Assembly: GCA_041660525.1 (NCBI GenBank)
Contig: JBAZWD010000001.1
Location: 1-64,000 of the forward strand
Source: JABCZS01 sp041660525
Lineage (GTDB): Bacteria > Pseudomonadota > Gammaproteobacteria > JABCZS01
Length of the DNA: 64,000 nucleotides
Direction of reading: 5' to 3'
Positions 27,890 to 36,783 of the stretch are shown here, piece by piece. The translations under genes and the position numbers were made by a program. Each line of letters opens with the position of its first letter. The first letter of the stretch is position 1. The notes under the pieces were generated by a model, which saw only the letters and a program-made list of their open reading frames with translations, had not been told where the DNA came from and did not search any database.

Positions 27890-28552
27890 TTATGCCGCCC
27901 GAGCAATACAATAAACATCAATATGCTCAACATTTGCAGCACGCAATAGTTGACTTAATTCCCGAACAGTATTCCCAGTTGTAAACACATCATCCACTAA
28001 AGCCACCCGAGAGTAAACTACGGGCTTAGTTAATTCAAAAGCATCTCGAATATTTTTACTACGTAAACGCGCAGGCAAACTCGCTTGCGCTTGAGTCGCT
28101 TTACTTCGTTTAACACTGGAAAAATCCACCGGCACTTGCAAAGTACGACCAATGATTTTTGCCAATTCCAAAGCTTGATTATAGCCGCGTTCTCGCAGGC
28201 GTTGTGCGTGTAAAGGCACAGGAATAATGACTTCTGGCAATAAAATAGATTGGCTATGCCAATAGCCTATAAACAACTGCGCTAACAAACTTAAATTAGA
28301 TAATTTTTGCGAAAACTTGCCACCTAAAATCAATTGATCCACCGGCGACTCATAATCCAAGGCTACCCATACATTATCAATACCTGGGGCGACCACTTGT
28401 TCTTGCGACCAAGGTAATGAGCTCAAACAATCCTGGCAAATCCTTTCATAGGTGGGCAAAGATTGCTGGCAAAGCATACACACTGGTTTTATGCATAAGC
28501 CTGATAAAAATTTGAACAACTGTTTATTATTTAGCCCGTGTAAATTTGACAT
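27890..28552 (-). CDS. comF: ComF family phosphoribosyltransferase-like protein
   Basis: ComF proteins are needed for DNA uptake in naturally transformable bacteria. The 220-residue protein has an N-terminal zinc-ribbon-like part (CMLCQQ...CQDC, about residues 20-38) and a C-terminal phosphoribosyltransferase signature VALVDDVFTTGNTV. Its start lies opposite the bio promoter, next to bioB, a common position for comF. dprA also occurs in this window, consistent with a competence set. Confidence 0.9.
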   Translation of the reverse strand: MSNLHGLNNKQLFKFLSGLCIKPVCMLCQQSLPTYERICQDCLSSLPWSQEQVVAPGIDNVWVALDYESPVDQLILGGKFSQKLSNLSLLAQLFIGYWHSQSILLPEVIIPVPLHAQRLRERGYNQALELAKIIGRTLQVPVDFSSVKRSKATQAQASLPARLRSKNIRDAFELTKPVVYSRVALVDDVFTTGNTVRELSQLLRAANVEHIDVYCIARAA

Positions 28553-28574
28553 ATTTACTAAAACCTCTTAGACT
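28546..28574 (+). promoter_or_regulatory. Promoter of the biotin operon
   Basis: TTGACA (28546-28551), a 17-nt spacer and TAGACT (28569-28574) lie 29 nt before the bioB ATG. The -35 box overlaps the divergent comF start codon. I did not see a BirA-type operator. Confidence 0.55.
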
Positions 28575-28603
28575 GGCGAACAATAAAACCTAGGAAATAA
28601 AGC

Positions 28604-29572
28604 ATGAATACCGCGATAAAATGGACGCTTGAGCAACTCGAATCCTTATACCATTTACCTTTTAACGATTTAATTTTTCAAGCACAACAAGTTCATCAAG
28701 CGCATTTTGTGAATAACGACATACAACTTTCCACGCTGCTCAGTATTAAAACCGGGCGCTGCTCAGAAGATTGCAAATATTGCAGTCAAAGCGGTCATTA
28801 TAAAACCGCCGTTGAAAAACAAACCTTAATTGATGAAGATACCGTAATTGCAAAAGCCAAACAAGCGAAAGAAAATGGTTCACACCGTTTTTGCATGGGC
28901 GGTGCCTGGAAGTCTCCCCCGGATAAAGATTTTCCAAAAGTATTAGACATGGTTCGCAGTGTAAAAGATTTAGGCATGGAAACTTGTTTGACTGCGGGCA
29001 TGCTTACGTCAGCACAAGCACAAGAACTCAAAGAAGCTGGGCTTGATTATTACAATCACAATTTAGATACATCACGCGATTATTATCCTGAAATCATCAG
29101 CACACATACCTATGATGATCGGCTAGATACATTAAGAAAAGTGCAGCAAGCCGGCATTAAAGTGTGTTGCGGTGGTATTTTAAATTTAGGCGAAAGTGTG
29201 AGTGATCGTTTAAAACTATTACAAGAATTAGCCAATTTAGATCCCTATCCTGAAAGCGTGCCGATTAATAAATTAGTACCTATTCCTGGAACACCGCTTG
29301 CTAATAACAAAACTATTGATCCGTTTGATTTTGTGCGCACGATTGCGGTGGCACGCATTATTATGCCGCGTGCGCGTGTGCGTTTATCAGCAGGCCGCAA
29401 TGATATGAGTGATGAATTACAAGCCTTATGTTTTTTAGCCGGTGCAAATTCTATATTTTATGGCGAAACATTACTCACCACACCGCTGCCGGAACAAGAT
29501 AAAGATCAAATGTTATTAAAACGTCTTGGTTTTAATACCTGCAAACCTAAGGAAACCGAAGATGTCGCCTGA
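28604..29572 (+). CDS. bioB: Biotin synthase
   Basis: BioB inserts sulfur into dethiobiotin. The 322-residue radical-SAM protein has the cluster motif CSEDCKYC (C53, C57, C60), FCMGGAWKSP, the YNHNLDT segment and the arginine-rich RVRLSAGRNDM that binds the second cluster. AGGAAA precedes the ATG by 7 nt. It is the first gene of bioB-F-H-C-D. Confidence 0.96.
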   Translation: MNTAIKWTLEQLESLYHLPFNDLIFQAQQVHQAHFVNNDIQLSTLLSIKTGRCSEDCKYCSQSGHYKTAVEKQTLIDEDTVIAKAKQAKENGSHRFCMGGAWKSPPDKDFPKVLDMVRSVKDLGMETCLTAGMLTSAQAQELKEAGLDYYNHNLDTSRDYYPEIISTHTYDDRLDTLRKVQQAGIKVCCGGILNLGESVSDRLKLLQELANLDPYPESVPINKLVPIPGTPLANNKTIDPFDFVRTIAVARIIMPRARVRLSAGRNDMSDELQALCFLAGANSIFYGETLLTTPLPEQDKDQMLLKRLGFNTCKPKETEDVA

Positions 29573-30644
29573 TCTGCTGTTGCAGTTAAAACAGCGTTTA
29601 AATCAGCATGAAGCGGAACAGTTAACACGTAAGCGTCAAGTGAGTACAGAAAGTTCTGCACTTAATTTTACGAAAAATGATTATTTATCTTTGGCACAAT
29701 ATCCTGGCGCATCCGGATCGCCCGTTACTTACTATACGCAAACACATCAAGACTTAGAGCAGCGCCTTGCAAAGTGGCTGCATTATCCGCGCGCTTTAGT
29801 ATTTACTTCCGGTTATTTAGCCGTATTAGGCGCTATCACTGCGTTAATTGGACCGAATGATTGTATTGCCGTTGATAAACAATGTCATGCCAGTGTATTT
29901 GATGGCATTCAATTAACCAAAGCTTTTTGGCAGCGTTATCAAGATGATGATAAAGATCGCTTAGAAACTATTTTACAAACCAAAACTGATGGCATGCGTT
30001 TTATTATTACCAGCAGTGTATTTAGCATGCAAGGTCATTTAGCCGATTTAAATTATTTAATGCAAACTGCAAAAAAATATAACGCCACTCTCATTATTGA
30101 TGATGTACATGGCACAGGTGTTTTAGGACCACAAGGTCAAGGCTGTGTTGCACATTGGAATTTAAGCCATGAAGCACCTCTAGTTATTGGCTCCCTAACC
30201 AAAGGTTTAGGCACACTCGGTGCATTTGTTGCGGGCAATGAAATAATGATTGAAAGTATTTTGCAATTTGCACGCCCTTATATGTTTAGTACAACACTAC
30301 CTGAATCTTTAGCTAAAGCTTCAATAATCGCCATTGATTTAGCGCAGCAAGCGATCGATAAGCGCGCGCACTTAAAGCAACTCATTGATTATTTTCAACA
30401 ACGCGCACGCGAACTTCATTTAAACAGTTTACCCTCGCAAACACCTATTCAAGTCATCGTATTTAAAAATATAGATGACATGCAAAAGGCCGCGCAGAAA
30501 TTATTGAAAAAAAATATTTTGGTCAGTGCGATCAGGCCGCCTACTGTGCCTAAAAATAGCCCTAGAATACGCATTGTTTTAAATGCAGCACATCAAATAC
30601 AAGACATTGAACAGTTATTAATGGAATTAAAAGCAGATGAATAA
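29562..30644 (+). CDS. bioF: 8-amino-7-oxononanoate synthase
   Basis: BioF condenses pimeloyl-ACP with alanine using PLP. I choose the ATG at 29562 (MSPDLLLQLK), with AAGGAAA 7 nt before it, which overlaps the bioB end by 11 bp; the in-frame start at 29526 is less likely. The protein has the family segments FTSGYLAVLGAI, DDVHGTGVLGP and the PLP lysine in GSLTKGLGTLGAF. Length is about 360 residues, slightly short but complete. Confidence 0.94.
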   Translation: MSPDLLLQLKQRLNQHEAEQLTRKRQVSTESSALNFTKNDYLSLAQYPGASGSPVTYYTQTHQDLEQRLAKWLHYPRALVFTSGYLAVLGAITALIGPNDCIAVDKQCHASVFDGIQLTKAFWQRYQDDDKDRLETILQTKTDGMRFIITSSVFSMQGHLADLNYLMQTAKKYNATLIIDDVHGTGVLGPQGQGCVAHWNLSHEAPLVIGSLTKGLGTLGAFVAGNEIMIESILQFARPYMFSTTLPESLAKASIIAIDLAQQAIDKRAHLKQLIDYFQQRARELHLNSLPSQTPIQVIVFKNIDDMQKAAQKLLKKNILVSAIRPPTVPKNSPRIRIVLNAAHQIQDIEQLLMELKADE

Positions 30645-31392
30645 AAAAGATATTCATTTGGTTTTAGTTCATGGTTTTGTTTTTAATAAAACCATTTGGC
30701 ATGATTTGGCTGAAAAATTATCACAAACCTATACCGTGCACTTAATTGATTTACCTGGTTATGGCGAGCAAAAAAATGTTAAAGCCCAAAATCTAGATGA
30801 AATCGCCGAGCAGGTGTTAAAACAAATACCGCCTGCAGATAAATTTATTTGGGTGGGCTGGTCGCTGGGTGGTTTAGTTGCACGCAAATTAGCACAACAA
30901 TTACCTGAGCGCACACAAGGCATTATTACCCTGGCTGCAAATCCTAAATTTATTGCCAGTGAAGATTGGCCATGCGCTGTCAGTTATGAGGCCTTTTATA
31001 CCTTAAAAAAATTATTCATGCGCGACCCCAAGAAAGCACTCACACGTTTTATCATGTTACAAGGTCAAGACCTTAACATATCTCGCCCCAGTGAGACTTT
31101 CAAACAATATTGCGAATCATCTACGCTAGAAACATTACTGCGTGATCTGGATCTGCTGGAGACTAACGATTTACGTGTATTGATTTCTCAACTAACTACG
31201 CCTGCGCTTAACATTCTAGGGACACATGATCGTTTAGTTCCGGTGAGTGTGCTTGAGCAATTAAAACACTTGTCTGCTCATGCGCAAAATGTCACAATAA
31301 AAGATGCAGGGCATGCTTTATTATTATCGCATGTCACCGAGTGTTTAACCCTTATGGATCAATTTATAAATGAATCCATTATTACTCAATAA
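30637..31392 (+). CDS. bioH: Pimeloyl-ACP methyl ester carboxylesterase
   Basis: BioH removes the methyl group that BioC adds, ending chain building. The 251-residue alpha/beta hydrolase has VLVHGFVFN, the nucleophile elbow GWSLGG (S76), an acid in LGTHDRLVP and the catalytic histidine in DAGHALLLS. It overlaps bioF by 8 bp and bioC by 23 bp, supporting a biotin role over a general esterase. Confidence 0.9.
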   Translation: MNKKDIHLVLVHGFVFNKTIWHDLAEKLSQTYTVHLIDLPGYGEQKNVKAQNLDEIAEQVLKQIPPADKFIWVGWSLGGLVARKLAQQLPERTQGIITLAANPKFIASEDWPCAVSYEAFYTLKKLFMRDPKKALTRFIMLQGQDLNISRPSETFKQYCESSTLETLLRDLDLLETNDLRVLISQLTTPALNILGTHDRLVPVSVLEQLKHLSAHAQNVTIKDAGHALLLSHVTECLTLMDQFINESIITQ

Positions 31393-32242
31393 AGAAAAAC
31401 AAAAAATTGCTGCCAGCTTTAATAAAGCTGCGCACACGTATGAGAAAAATGCCGTTTTGCAACAAGAAGTGAATAGGCGCTTGCTGCAAAACTTAACCTT
31501 CATAAAAATGAAACCGCAAATCATTTTAGATGTGGGTTGCAGCACCGGATACGCTTGCCGTTTACTCCAAAAGCAATACCGCAGTGCGCAAATCATCGGT
31601 GTAGATTTAGCCATGAATATGCTTGAATTAGCACAAGCTAAAAAATGTTGGTTTTCACGCCAACATTTTTTATGCGCAGACGCACAAGCACTGCCTTTAA
31701 AAGATGCGTCCGTTGATGTTATTTTTTCTAACTTAACTTTGCAATGGTGCCCTGATTTATTAATGACTTTCCATGAATTATTTCGCGTTTTAAAACCCGG
31801 CGGCGCTTTGTTTTTTTCAAGCTTAGGTCCTGATACACTGAAAGAATTACGCGCCAGCTGGCAAGCCGTTGATCAATTCTCACATGTGAATACCTTTAAA
31901 GATATGCACGATATCGGGGATTTATTGCTGCATGCACGTTTTGTTGATCCTATCATCGATCGCGAAGATTTAACGCTTACTTACAAGCATGTCAAAACAT
32001 TATTAAAAGATTTAAAATATACAGGCGCGCATACGGTTCTTGGTAAACAGCAAAAAACATTAATGAGTAAACAAAAATTAGCAGCCATGTATGAAGCTTA
32101 CGAATCTTTTCGTAATTCCCAGGGTGTGTTACCTGCAACTTATGAAGTGATTTATGGTCATGCCATCAAACCGAGTTTAACGCCAATAAAATTTAAAAGC
32201 GTGCGCGATCCCGTTTATATTCCTGTCGGCGCCATCACATGA
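31370..32242 (+). CDS. bioC: Malonyl-ACP O-methyltransferase
   Basis: BioC methylates malonyl-ACP so that fatty acid synthesis can build the pimeloyl chain. The 290-residue SAM enzyme has FNKAAHTYEKNAVLQ at the start, motif I LDVGCSTGYACRLL, and NLTLQWCPD further on, all usual in BioC. It overlaps both neighbours, bioH and bioD. Confidence 0.92.
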   Translation: MNPLLLNKEKQKIAASFNKAAHTYEKNAVLQQEVNRRLLQNLTFIKMKPQIILDVGCSTGYACRLLQKQYRSAQIIGVDLAMNMLELAQAKKCWFSRQHFLCADAQALPLKDASVDVIFSNLTLQWCPDLLMTFHELFRVLKPGGALFFSSLGPDTLKELRASWQAVDQFSHVNTFKDMHDIGDLLLHARFVDPIIDREDLTLTYKHVKTLLKDLKYTGAHTVLGKQQKTLMSKQKLAAMYEAYESFRNSQGVLPATYEVIYGHAIKPSLTPIKFKSVRDPVYIPVGAIT

Positions 32243-32880
32243 AAAAATATTTTATTACCGGAACAGACACGGATGTCGGCAAAACATTTATCACACGTTT
32301 ATTGCTAGCTAAAATAAAACAACAACATAAAACCGCTTTAGCCATCAAACCTATTTCCGCAGGTTCTGATGATGCGGTATTTTTACAAAATGAAAGCAGT
32401 ATTGTATTACCTTATGAAACGATCAATCCATTTTACTTACGCTGCCCATTAAGCCCGCACATTGCCGCAGCGCGAGAAGCGAAAAACTTAGATGCACAAA
32501 CCATTCGTATAGCTTGTGAAAATGCTTATCAATATCCTGTAGATTATTTATTTATTGAAGGCGCAGGTGGATGGCTGGTTCCTATTAATGAAACACAAAC
32601 TATGGCAGATGTAGCGTGTGCATTAAATATCCCAGTAATCCTTGTCGTCAGCATGCGCTTAGGCTGCTTAAATCATGCACTTTTAACTGCAGAAAATATT
32701 TTATCTAAAAATTTACCACTGGCTGGATTTATAGCCAATCAAACCCAAGAACAAATGCAAGAAGCGTTTACTGAAAATCTGGCTACTTTGCAACAACGCA
32801 TTCACGCGCCCTTGCTAGGTGTCATTCCTTATTCTATAAATAAAGAACCTTCTACTTTAACCGAGTTTATTACCTTATGA
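32239..32880 (+). CDS. bioD: Dethiobiotin synthetase
   Basis: BioD closes the ureido ring of dethiobiotin using ATP and CO2. The 213-residue protein has the P-loop GTDTDVGKTF (residues 8-17), AIKPISAGS and EGAGGWLVP. It overlaps bioC by 4 bp and sodC by 4 bp (ATGA). Confidence 0.94.
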   Translation: MKKYFITGTDTDVGKTFITRLLLAKIKQQHKTALAIKPISAGSDDAVFLQNESSIVLPYETINPFYLRCPLSPHIAAAREAKNLDAQTIRIACENAYQYPVDYLFIEGAGGWLVPINETQTMADVACALNIPVILVVSMRLGCLNHALLTAENILSKNLPLAGFIANQTQEQMQEAFTENLATLQQRIHAPLLGVIPYSINKEPSTLTEFITL

Positions 32881-33407
32881 AAAACATTTTTATTTTTATT
32901 GCCTGTTTATTATTAACGGCTTGCCAAGTGCAAACTGAGCCTCAAAGCATTCAAGTACCCATGTCTATCGCAACGACAACGGGCGCAGGTGAAGCCGTAG
33001 GTACTGTTACCATTACACAAACACCTTATGGCTTATTATTCACACCCGATCTAAAAAATTTACAACCTGGCTTACACGGTTTTCATATTCATGAAAATCC
33101 AAGTTGCGAGCCTTTAGCAAAAGATAATGTTATGAATGCTGCGCTAGCTGCCGGCGGACATTTTGATCCAAAACATACCGGCAAACACGAAGGGCCTTTT
33201 GGCAATGGACATTTAGGTGATTTACCCGGACTTTATGTTGATAGCGCAGGCATGGCACAAACACCTGTGTTAGCACCACGTTTAACTACATTAAAAGAAA
33301 TTAGTCACACCGCATTAATGATACATGTGGGTGGAGATAATTACAGTGATCACCCGCATCCTTTAGGCGGCGGCGGGGTACGTTTAGTCTGTGGAATTAT
33401 TGACTAA
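32877..33407 (+). CDS. sodC: Cu/Zn superoxide dismutase lipoprotein
   Basis: SodC removes superoxide in the periplasm. The 176-residue protein has a lipoprotein signal ending LLLTAC (C16), the copper ligands in HGFHIHENPSC, the zinc loop GGHFDPKHTGKHEGP, and GGDNYSDHP. Metal ligands look complete. It overlaps bioD by 4 bp, so it is the last gene of the biotin operon, an unusual place for it. Confidence 0.93.
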   Translation: MKNIFIFIACLLLTACQVQTEPQSIQVPMSIATTTGAGEAVGTVTITQTPYGLLFTPDLKNLQPGLHGFHIHENPSCEPLAKDNVMNAALAAGGHFDPKHTGKHEGPFGNGHLGDLPGLYVDSAGMAQTPVLAPRLTTLKEISHTALMIHVGGDNYSDHPHPLGGGGVRLVCGIID

Positions 33408-33986
33408 CTTTAAACGTGATAAAGTAAAAGCCGCTGATTCTGTAATAGCATCCCAATCTTTTGCAGCAATCAGATCGGCCGGCGCTAACCAAGTACCGCC
33501 CACGGCTAATACATTTTGCAAAATCAAATAATGCTGTAAATTTTGCGCATGTATGCCACCGCTGGCAATAAATTTTAAATCAGAAAACACCGCTAACATT
33601 GCACGCAGAAAATTATCACCGCCTGCCACTTGCGCCGGGAAAAATCCTAAAACTTTCACATCAAGCTCGCGAACTTGCATCATTTCTGAAACCGTCATAA
33701 CTCCAGGAATATATGGCAACTCCAATACACTGGCTAATTGCAATAATTCGGCAGCAAAACCCGGACTCGCAGCAAAAGCTGCACCTACTTTTTTAGCCGT
33801 ATGCAATTGCTCTTGTTCTAATACATTGCCCACACCCACAATTAAATCAGGATAAGCACTACGTATACTCTCCACACAAGAAAATGCGACATTTGTACGC
33901 AGCATAATTTGCATAGCATTCAAGCCACCTGCAATTAATGCTTTGGCTAATGGCTCCGCGTCTTTTTCATCATGAAGTGTGACCAC
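33384..33986 (-). CDS. KDPG/KHG aldolase-like protein, degenerate active site
   Basis: The fold is clearly Eda-like: GVGNVLEQEQL, FAASPGF, IPGVMTVSEMM and IASGGIHAQN. Two catalytic residues are replaced. The Schiff-base lysine of KFFPAE is glycine in LGFFPAQ (G114), and the glutamate of EVTLRT is glutamine in QIMLRT (Q26). The first canonical start, GTG at 33986, cuts off the first strand (SPIIPVV), which is encoded just upstream (from about 34001) but has no ATG, GTG or TTG before an in-frame TAA at 34017-34019. It may be a pseudogene, a pseudoenzyme, or start from ATT. No edd gene is in the window. Confidence 0.75.
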   Translation of the reverse strand: MVTLHDEKDAEPLAKALIAGGLNAMQIMLRTNVAFSCVESIRSAYPDLIVGVGNVLEQEQLHTAKKVGAAFAASPGFAAELLQLASVLELPYIPGVMTVSEMMQVRELDVKVLGFFPAQVAGGDNFLRAMLAVFSDLKFIASGGIHAQNLQHYLILQNVLAVGGTWLAPADLIAAKDWDAITESAAFTLSRLKLVNNSTD

Positions 33987-34019
33987 TGGAATAATGGGGG
34001 ACTTTGCAAATAATGTTTA

Positions 34020-34288
34020 GATAATCTTATTGTGGAGTATAGCAAGCAAATACCAATGGCATATCTCTTACACCCCTATGGCAAAAATCTGATCCTTGAC
34101 CTGGCACCTAAAACTGCCTTTTTCAAATTATAATTATCTTAATTTTCAATAGCTTAATTGACACATAACCATTTCCACCGCAAAAAACAGGGGGCTTTTT
34201 TCCAAAGCGATTTTAATATAACCTTAAGCAAATGTTGGTCTAATAGTCATAGTGACTCTAAGAAATGGCTTACACAAGGATCTCTACC
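34020..34288. other. Intergenic region, no gene seen
   Basis: This 269-bp stretch between the Eda-like gene and the small membrane protein holds no convincing coding frame. TTGACA at 34158-34163 has no good -10 box 17 nt later. A 13-bp imperfect palindrome, AGTCATAGTGACT (34245-34257), lies about 30 nt before the next start and could be an operator. Confidence 0.4.
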
Positions 34289-34513
34289 ATGACACTTAAT
34301 ATACAAATGATAAAAAGCATGAAGCAATTCGCAGCCATCACATTAACAGGTTTAAAAGCCTTAGTACTTGCCGCAGCTTGTTTGTGGCTTGTTAATATTA
34401 TTACCGCACCTATTGGCGGTATTGTTATTTTTAGCGCAATCTTTACCGTAGGATTGGCAGGATTTGGTTCCGCTGTTTTAGTATTTCATTTACTGGCAAA
34501 ACTTTCGCGATAA
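34289..34513 (+). CDS. Small hypothetical membrane protein
   Basis: I do not recognise this 74-residue protein. It has a short polar N-terminus and two hydrophobic segments (about residues 16-35 and 39-66) rich in Ala, Gly and Ile. AAGGA lies 8 nt before the ATG at 34289, which is better than an in-frame start at 34265. Its end overlaps pyrE by 28 bp, tail to tail. Confidence 0.5.
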   Translation: MTLNIQMIKSMKQFAAITLTGLKALVLAAACLWLVNIITAPIGGIVIFSAIFTVGLAGFGSAVLVFHLLAKLSR

Positions 34514-35133
34514 GCCAGCATGCGATCAAGTAAACTTTGATCCAGCTGCTTCGCAGTTTGCATATAGTCGATTAAGTTTTGTAAATTAATAATACTAACA
34601 ACAGGGATTTGATACTGCTGTGCAATTTCTTGTACGGCAGAAAATTCACTAGCACCTCTTTCTTGCCTATCTAAAGCAACCACAATGCCCGCAACGCTCG
34701 CACCATGTTGTTTCACTAAACCCATGGCTTCTTTTACCGCAGTGCCAGCAGTCATGACATCATCAATAATCAATACTTTCCCAGAAAGCTGCGCCCCTAC
34801 AATCAAGCCACCTTCGCCGTGATCTTTGGCCTCTTTGCGGTTAAAACTATAAGGCATATCTTTTTGCAAAAGCTTATCAAAAGCAATGGCTACGCTACTC
34901 ACCAAAGGAATCCCTTTATAAGCAGGCCCAAATACTTGATCAAATTCAAGCCCCGCATTTTGAATAGCCCGCACATAAAATTCGCCCAAGCGCGCAAGAC
35001 TCGCACCCGTATTAAATAATCCCATATTAAAAAAATAAGGACTCTTGCGGCCAGACTTTAAGGTAAAGTCACCGAATGTTAAGACTTGATGGCTTAATGC
35101 TAGCTCGATGAATTGTTGTTGATACGGTTGCAT
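34486..35133 (-). CDS. pyrE: Orotate phosphoribosyltransferase
   Basis: PyrE joins orotate to PRPP in UMP synthesis. The protein has the family N-terminus FIELALSHQVLTFGDFTLKSG with YFFN following, and the PRPP loop VLIIDDVMTAGTA. I use the ATG at 35133, preceded by GGAG at 5 nt; a GTG two codons upstream is the alternative. About 215 residues, normal length. It is divergent from xth, not followed by rph. Confidence 0.95.
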   Translation of the reverse strand: MQPYQQQFIELALSHQVLTFGDFTLKSGRKSPYFFNMGLFNTGASLARLGEFYVRAIQNAGLEFDQVFGPAYKGIPLVSSVAIAFDKLLQKDMPYSFNRKEAKDHGEGGLIVGAQLSGKVLIIDDVMTAGTAVKEAMGLVKQHGASVAGIVVALDRQERGASEFSAVQEIAQQYQIPVVSIINLQNLIDYMQTAKQLDQSLLDRMLAYRESFASK

Positions 35134-35196
35134 AGGCACTCCATTTTTGCAAAAATTTTACCATGTTATAAAAACATTTGATAGAATGAAAGTCCT

Positions 35197-35964
35197 ATGC
35201 GTATCATCACCCTTAATATCAATGGCATTCGCAGCGGTGCCAAGAAAGGTTTCTTTGCGTGGCTTAAAGCGCAAGATGCTGATGTTATTTGCTTGCAAGA
35301 AACTAAAGCGCAAATAACAGATCTCAATGACCCGATTTTCTTTCCTGAAGGTTATCATGCATTTTTTTGTGATGCCCAAAAGAAAGGTTATAGTGGCGTA
35401 GCCATATATTGCAAACAAAAGCCTCAAAAAGTCCATACTGAAATTGGTTTTGATATTATCGATAACGAAGGACGTTATGTACAAGTTGATTTTGAAAATT
35501 TTAGCGTCACTTCTTTATATTTACCTTCCGGCTCAAGCGGCGAGGAACGCCAAGCTATAAAATATCAAGTTCTCGATTTTTATTTGCAACATTTAAAAAA
35601 TACTGCAGCAGATAAAAAAAGTCATATCATTTGTGGTGATATCAATATTGCGCATAAAAATATCGATATCAAAAATTGGAAAGGCAATCAAAAAAATTCT
35701 GGATTCTTACCCGAAGAACGTGCCTGGCTAGATACAGTATTTAATGATGTAGGTTTTGTAGATGCGTTTCGTGTAGTCAATCAAGAAGCTGAACAATTCA
35801 CCTGGTGGTCAAACCGCGGCCAAGCTTATGCCAAAAATGTCGGCTGGCGAATTGATTATCATATTGTCACGCCCTGTTTAAAAGATAAAATCAAACAAGT
35901 CAGCATTTATAAAGATGAAAAATTCTCCGATCATGCGCCTGTGATTATGGATTATAATTTATAA
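35197..35964 (+). CDS. xth: Exodeoxyribonuclease III
   Basis: Xth cuts at abasic sites in DNA repair and has 3' exonuclease activity. The 255-residue protein has ITLNINGIRSG at the start, the metal ligand in CLQETKAQ, the catalytic GDINIAH, and the C-terminal RIDYHIVTP and SDHAPV. All expected residues are present. It is divergent from pyrE. Confidence 0.94.
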   Translation: MRIITLNINGIRSGAKKGFFAWLKAQDADVICLQETKAQITDLNDPIFFPEGYHAFFCDAQKKGYSGVAIYCKQKPQKVHTEIGFDIIDNEGRYVQVDFENFSVTSLYLPSGSSGEERQAIKYQVLDFYLQHLKNTAADKKSHIICGDINIAHKNIDIKNWKGNQKNSGFLPEERAWLDTVFNDVGFVDAFRVVNQEAEQFTWWSNRGQAYAKNVGWRIDYHIVTPCLKDKIKQVSIYKDEKFSDHAPVIMDYNL

Positions 35965-36140
35965 AAGAATATCAAACCTGCTGTTAAAGCAATGCTCATG
36001 TAGTAAAATACTGGGAAATAATGCCAGCCCGTTGTATCGACTATCCAGCCACATAAACCGGGTGCTAAGCCCACCGATACACGCACCTGAAAAAACCCTT
36101 TATTTACATTATCAACAACGCCGATATTTACAGCCGAAGA
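35952..36140 (-). pseudogene. C-terminal remnant of an MFS transporter
   Basis: On the minus strand an open frame of about 62 codons ends at 35952-35954 inside the xth end. Its last part reads GLCGWIVDTTGWHYF then PVFYYMSIALTAGLIFFYKL, like the last two helices of an MFS transporter. No start codon in a sensible place or upstream domain exists; a TGA closes the frame at about 36141. It is therefore a decayed 3' fragment. The 300 bp between xth and the ImmA-like gene hold this remnant and one copy of the direct repeat. Confidence 0.6.
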
Positions 36141-36264
36141 TCAGAAAATTTATTGATTTTTGTTTATCAAAAATTTATACTAAATGAATAATTTTGTACA
36201 ATATACTTTGTCGTATGATTAAATTTCATAAATTAGTTCAATAATGATCAATAGTGAGTAAATC

Positions 36265-36783
36265 ATGACTATAAATTTAACAGATAATATGACAACAATG
36301 GAACAGTCCATTTACTCCAAATTTAAAAATATTTTTCCGTTTCCTTTAGTTGAGTTTTCTGTAGAGCTAGGCATTGAAGTATATGCAACAGATATGTCTC
36401 CATATATTTCAGGGAAAATTGAAAATAGAAATGGTCAATATATTATTCAGCTTAACCAAAATCATAGCCCCAAGCGCCTGAGATTTACTCTTGCTCATGA
36501 ACTTGGACATTTTTTTAACGATAAAGATTATCTTGATTCAGGTCATGAAATCACAGATGGCACTAAACAATTGTATCGTGCAAAAGGTATAACTCTAGAT
36601 CCGGGGATGCAACAAAGAGATATAAGAGCCAACCGATTCGCGGCAGAAATTTTAATGCCAGAAGATGTATTTATTAGAAAATGGCAAGAAACCAAAACCC
36701 CTGAAGAAGTCGCTAAATTTTTTAATGTTTCACTCGAAGCAGCGAGGTACAGAGCAGCTAATTTGTTAGGTGAGATTTTCTAA
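36265..36783 (+). CDS. ImmA/IrrE-family metallopeptidase
   Basis: The 172-residue protein has the zinc motif LAHELGHFF (HExxH at about residues 77-81) and a later glutamate in RFAAEILMP, the classic ImmA/IrrE layout. Such proteases usually cleave a phage or mobile-element repressor, or an SOS-like regulator, when DNA is damaged. Here no HTH repressor is next to it; the neighbour is a small membrane protein whose ATG overlaps the stop (TAATG). The -10-like TATGAT (36214-36219) lies near the palindromic TTGTACAA (36194-36201). The region is flanked by direct repeats, suggesting transfer. Confidence 0.85.
   Translation: MTINLTDNMTTMEQSIYSKFKNIFPFPLVEFSVELGIEVYATDMSPYISGKIENRNGQYIIQLNQNHSPKRLRFTLAHELGHFFNDKDYLDSGHEITDGTKQLYRAKGITLDPGMQQRDIRANRFAAEILMPEDVFIRKWQETKTPEEVAKFFNVSLEAARYRAANLLGEIF

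Noticed and set aside
28553..28603. A BirA operator before bioB
   Set aside because: No palindrome resembling TTGTAAAC-N-GTTTACAA is present in the gap.
34181..34200. A-run, GGGGG and T-run near 34181-34200 as a terminator
   Set aside because: Only A-T pairs could form the stem and there is no GC-rich part, so it is not a credible terminator.
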